This document shows positions 5,691 through 5,714 of a stretch of 5,714 nt of DNA, piece after piece. Location: contig DKLE01000076.1 of NCBI GenBank assembly GCA_002455605.1, positions 1 to 5,714 of the forward strand, given 5' to 3'. The DNA comes from Firmicutes bacterium UBA6648 (GTDB lineage Bacteria; Bacillota; Clostridia; Peptostreptococcales; Anaerovoracaceae). Below the pieces are notes generated by a model that was given only the letters and a program-made list of their open reading frames with translations, did no database searches and was not told the DNA's origin. A program made the position numbers and the translations under genes. Numbering within the stretch: the first letter of the stretch is position 1; every line of letters begins with the position of its first letter.

Positions 5691-5714
5691 AAAAAACTAG
5701 TTACTCTTCAGTAA
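5691..5714 (-). terminator. Likely partial intrinsic terminator of a minus-strand gene beyond the right edge
   Basis: TTACT (5701-5705) and AGTAA (5710-5714) form a 5-bp stem with a CTTC loop cut by the window end. On the minus strand the inner arm continues as CTAG and then a run of six T (5696-5691). If the sequence past the edge continues with CTAG, the stem would reach 9 bp. This would end a gene lying upstream of, and on the same strand as, the HxlR-family gene. Confidence 0.4.

Noticed and set aside
1..5714. CRISPR array, insertion sequence, tRNA or rRNA
   Set aside because: No regularly spaced repeats, transposase-like frames, tRNA T-loop pattern or rRNA-like sequence were seen on either strand.

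Overview
The window looks like chromosomal DNA from a low-GC, strictly anaerobic Firmicute of the class Clostridia. The reasons are an oxygen-sensitive [FeFe]-hydrogenase, frequent AGA (Arg) and ATA (Ile) codons, strong Shine-Dalgarno sites, sigma-A-like promoters and very AT-rich intergenic DNA. Genus cannot be read from the sequence alone.

Layout, left to right. (1) Positions 3-866 (+): the 3' part of a 3-hydroxyacyl-CoA dehydrogenase family gene that runs off the left edge, followed by a strong intrinsic terminator at 901-935. (2) Positions 965-4536 (+): a tight two-gene operon overlapping by 7 nt. The first gene encodes a 616-residue iron-sulfur flavoprotein, in which the Fe-S C-terminal domain of NuoF is fused to a GltD/NfnB-like NAD(P)H:FAD module. 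The second encodes a 575-residue [FeFe]-hydrogenase with a full set of F-clusters and an intact H-cluster site. (3) Positions 4537-4857: a gap of about 320 nt with no convincing gene, only short protein-like stretches in shifting frames, closed by a hairpin terminator that can serve both strands. (4) Positions 4908-5444 (-): a convergent HxlR-family winged-helix regulator with its own near-consensus promoter. (5) Positions 5541-5714: very AT-rich DNA (14% G+C), with what looks like the distal half of a terminator for a minus-strand gene lying beyond the right edge.

How the genes work together (inference). The flavoprotein and hydrogenase probably form a cytosolic complex that passes electrons between NAD(P)H and the H-cluster, perhaps with ferredoxin as a third partner. 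The flavoprotein has no FMN/NADH-binding domain of the NuoF type, so the usual HydABC/HndABCD-type arrangement does not apply, and the only visible flavin site is the GltD-like FAD. That makes the hydrogenase pair the most interesting part of the window. The acyl-CoA dehydrogenase gene is a separate transcription unit that fits a butyrate- or amino-acid-fermenting lifestyle. No HydE, HydF or HydG maturase is in the window, so maturation must be supplied from elsewhere.
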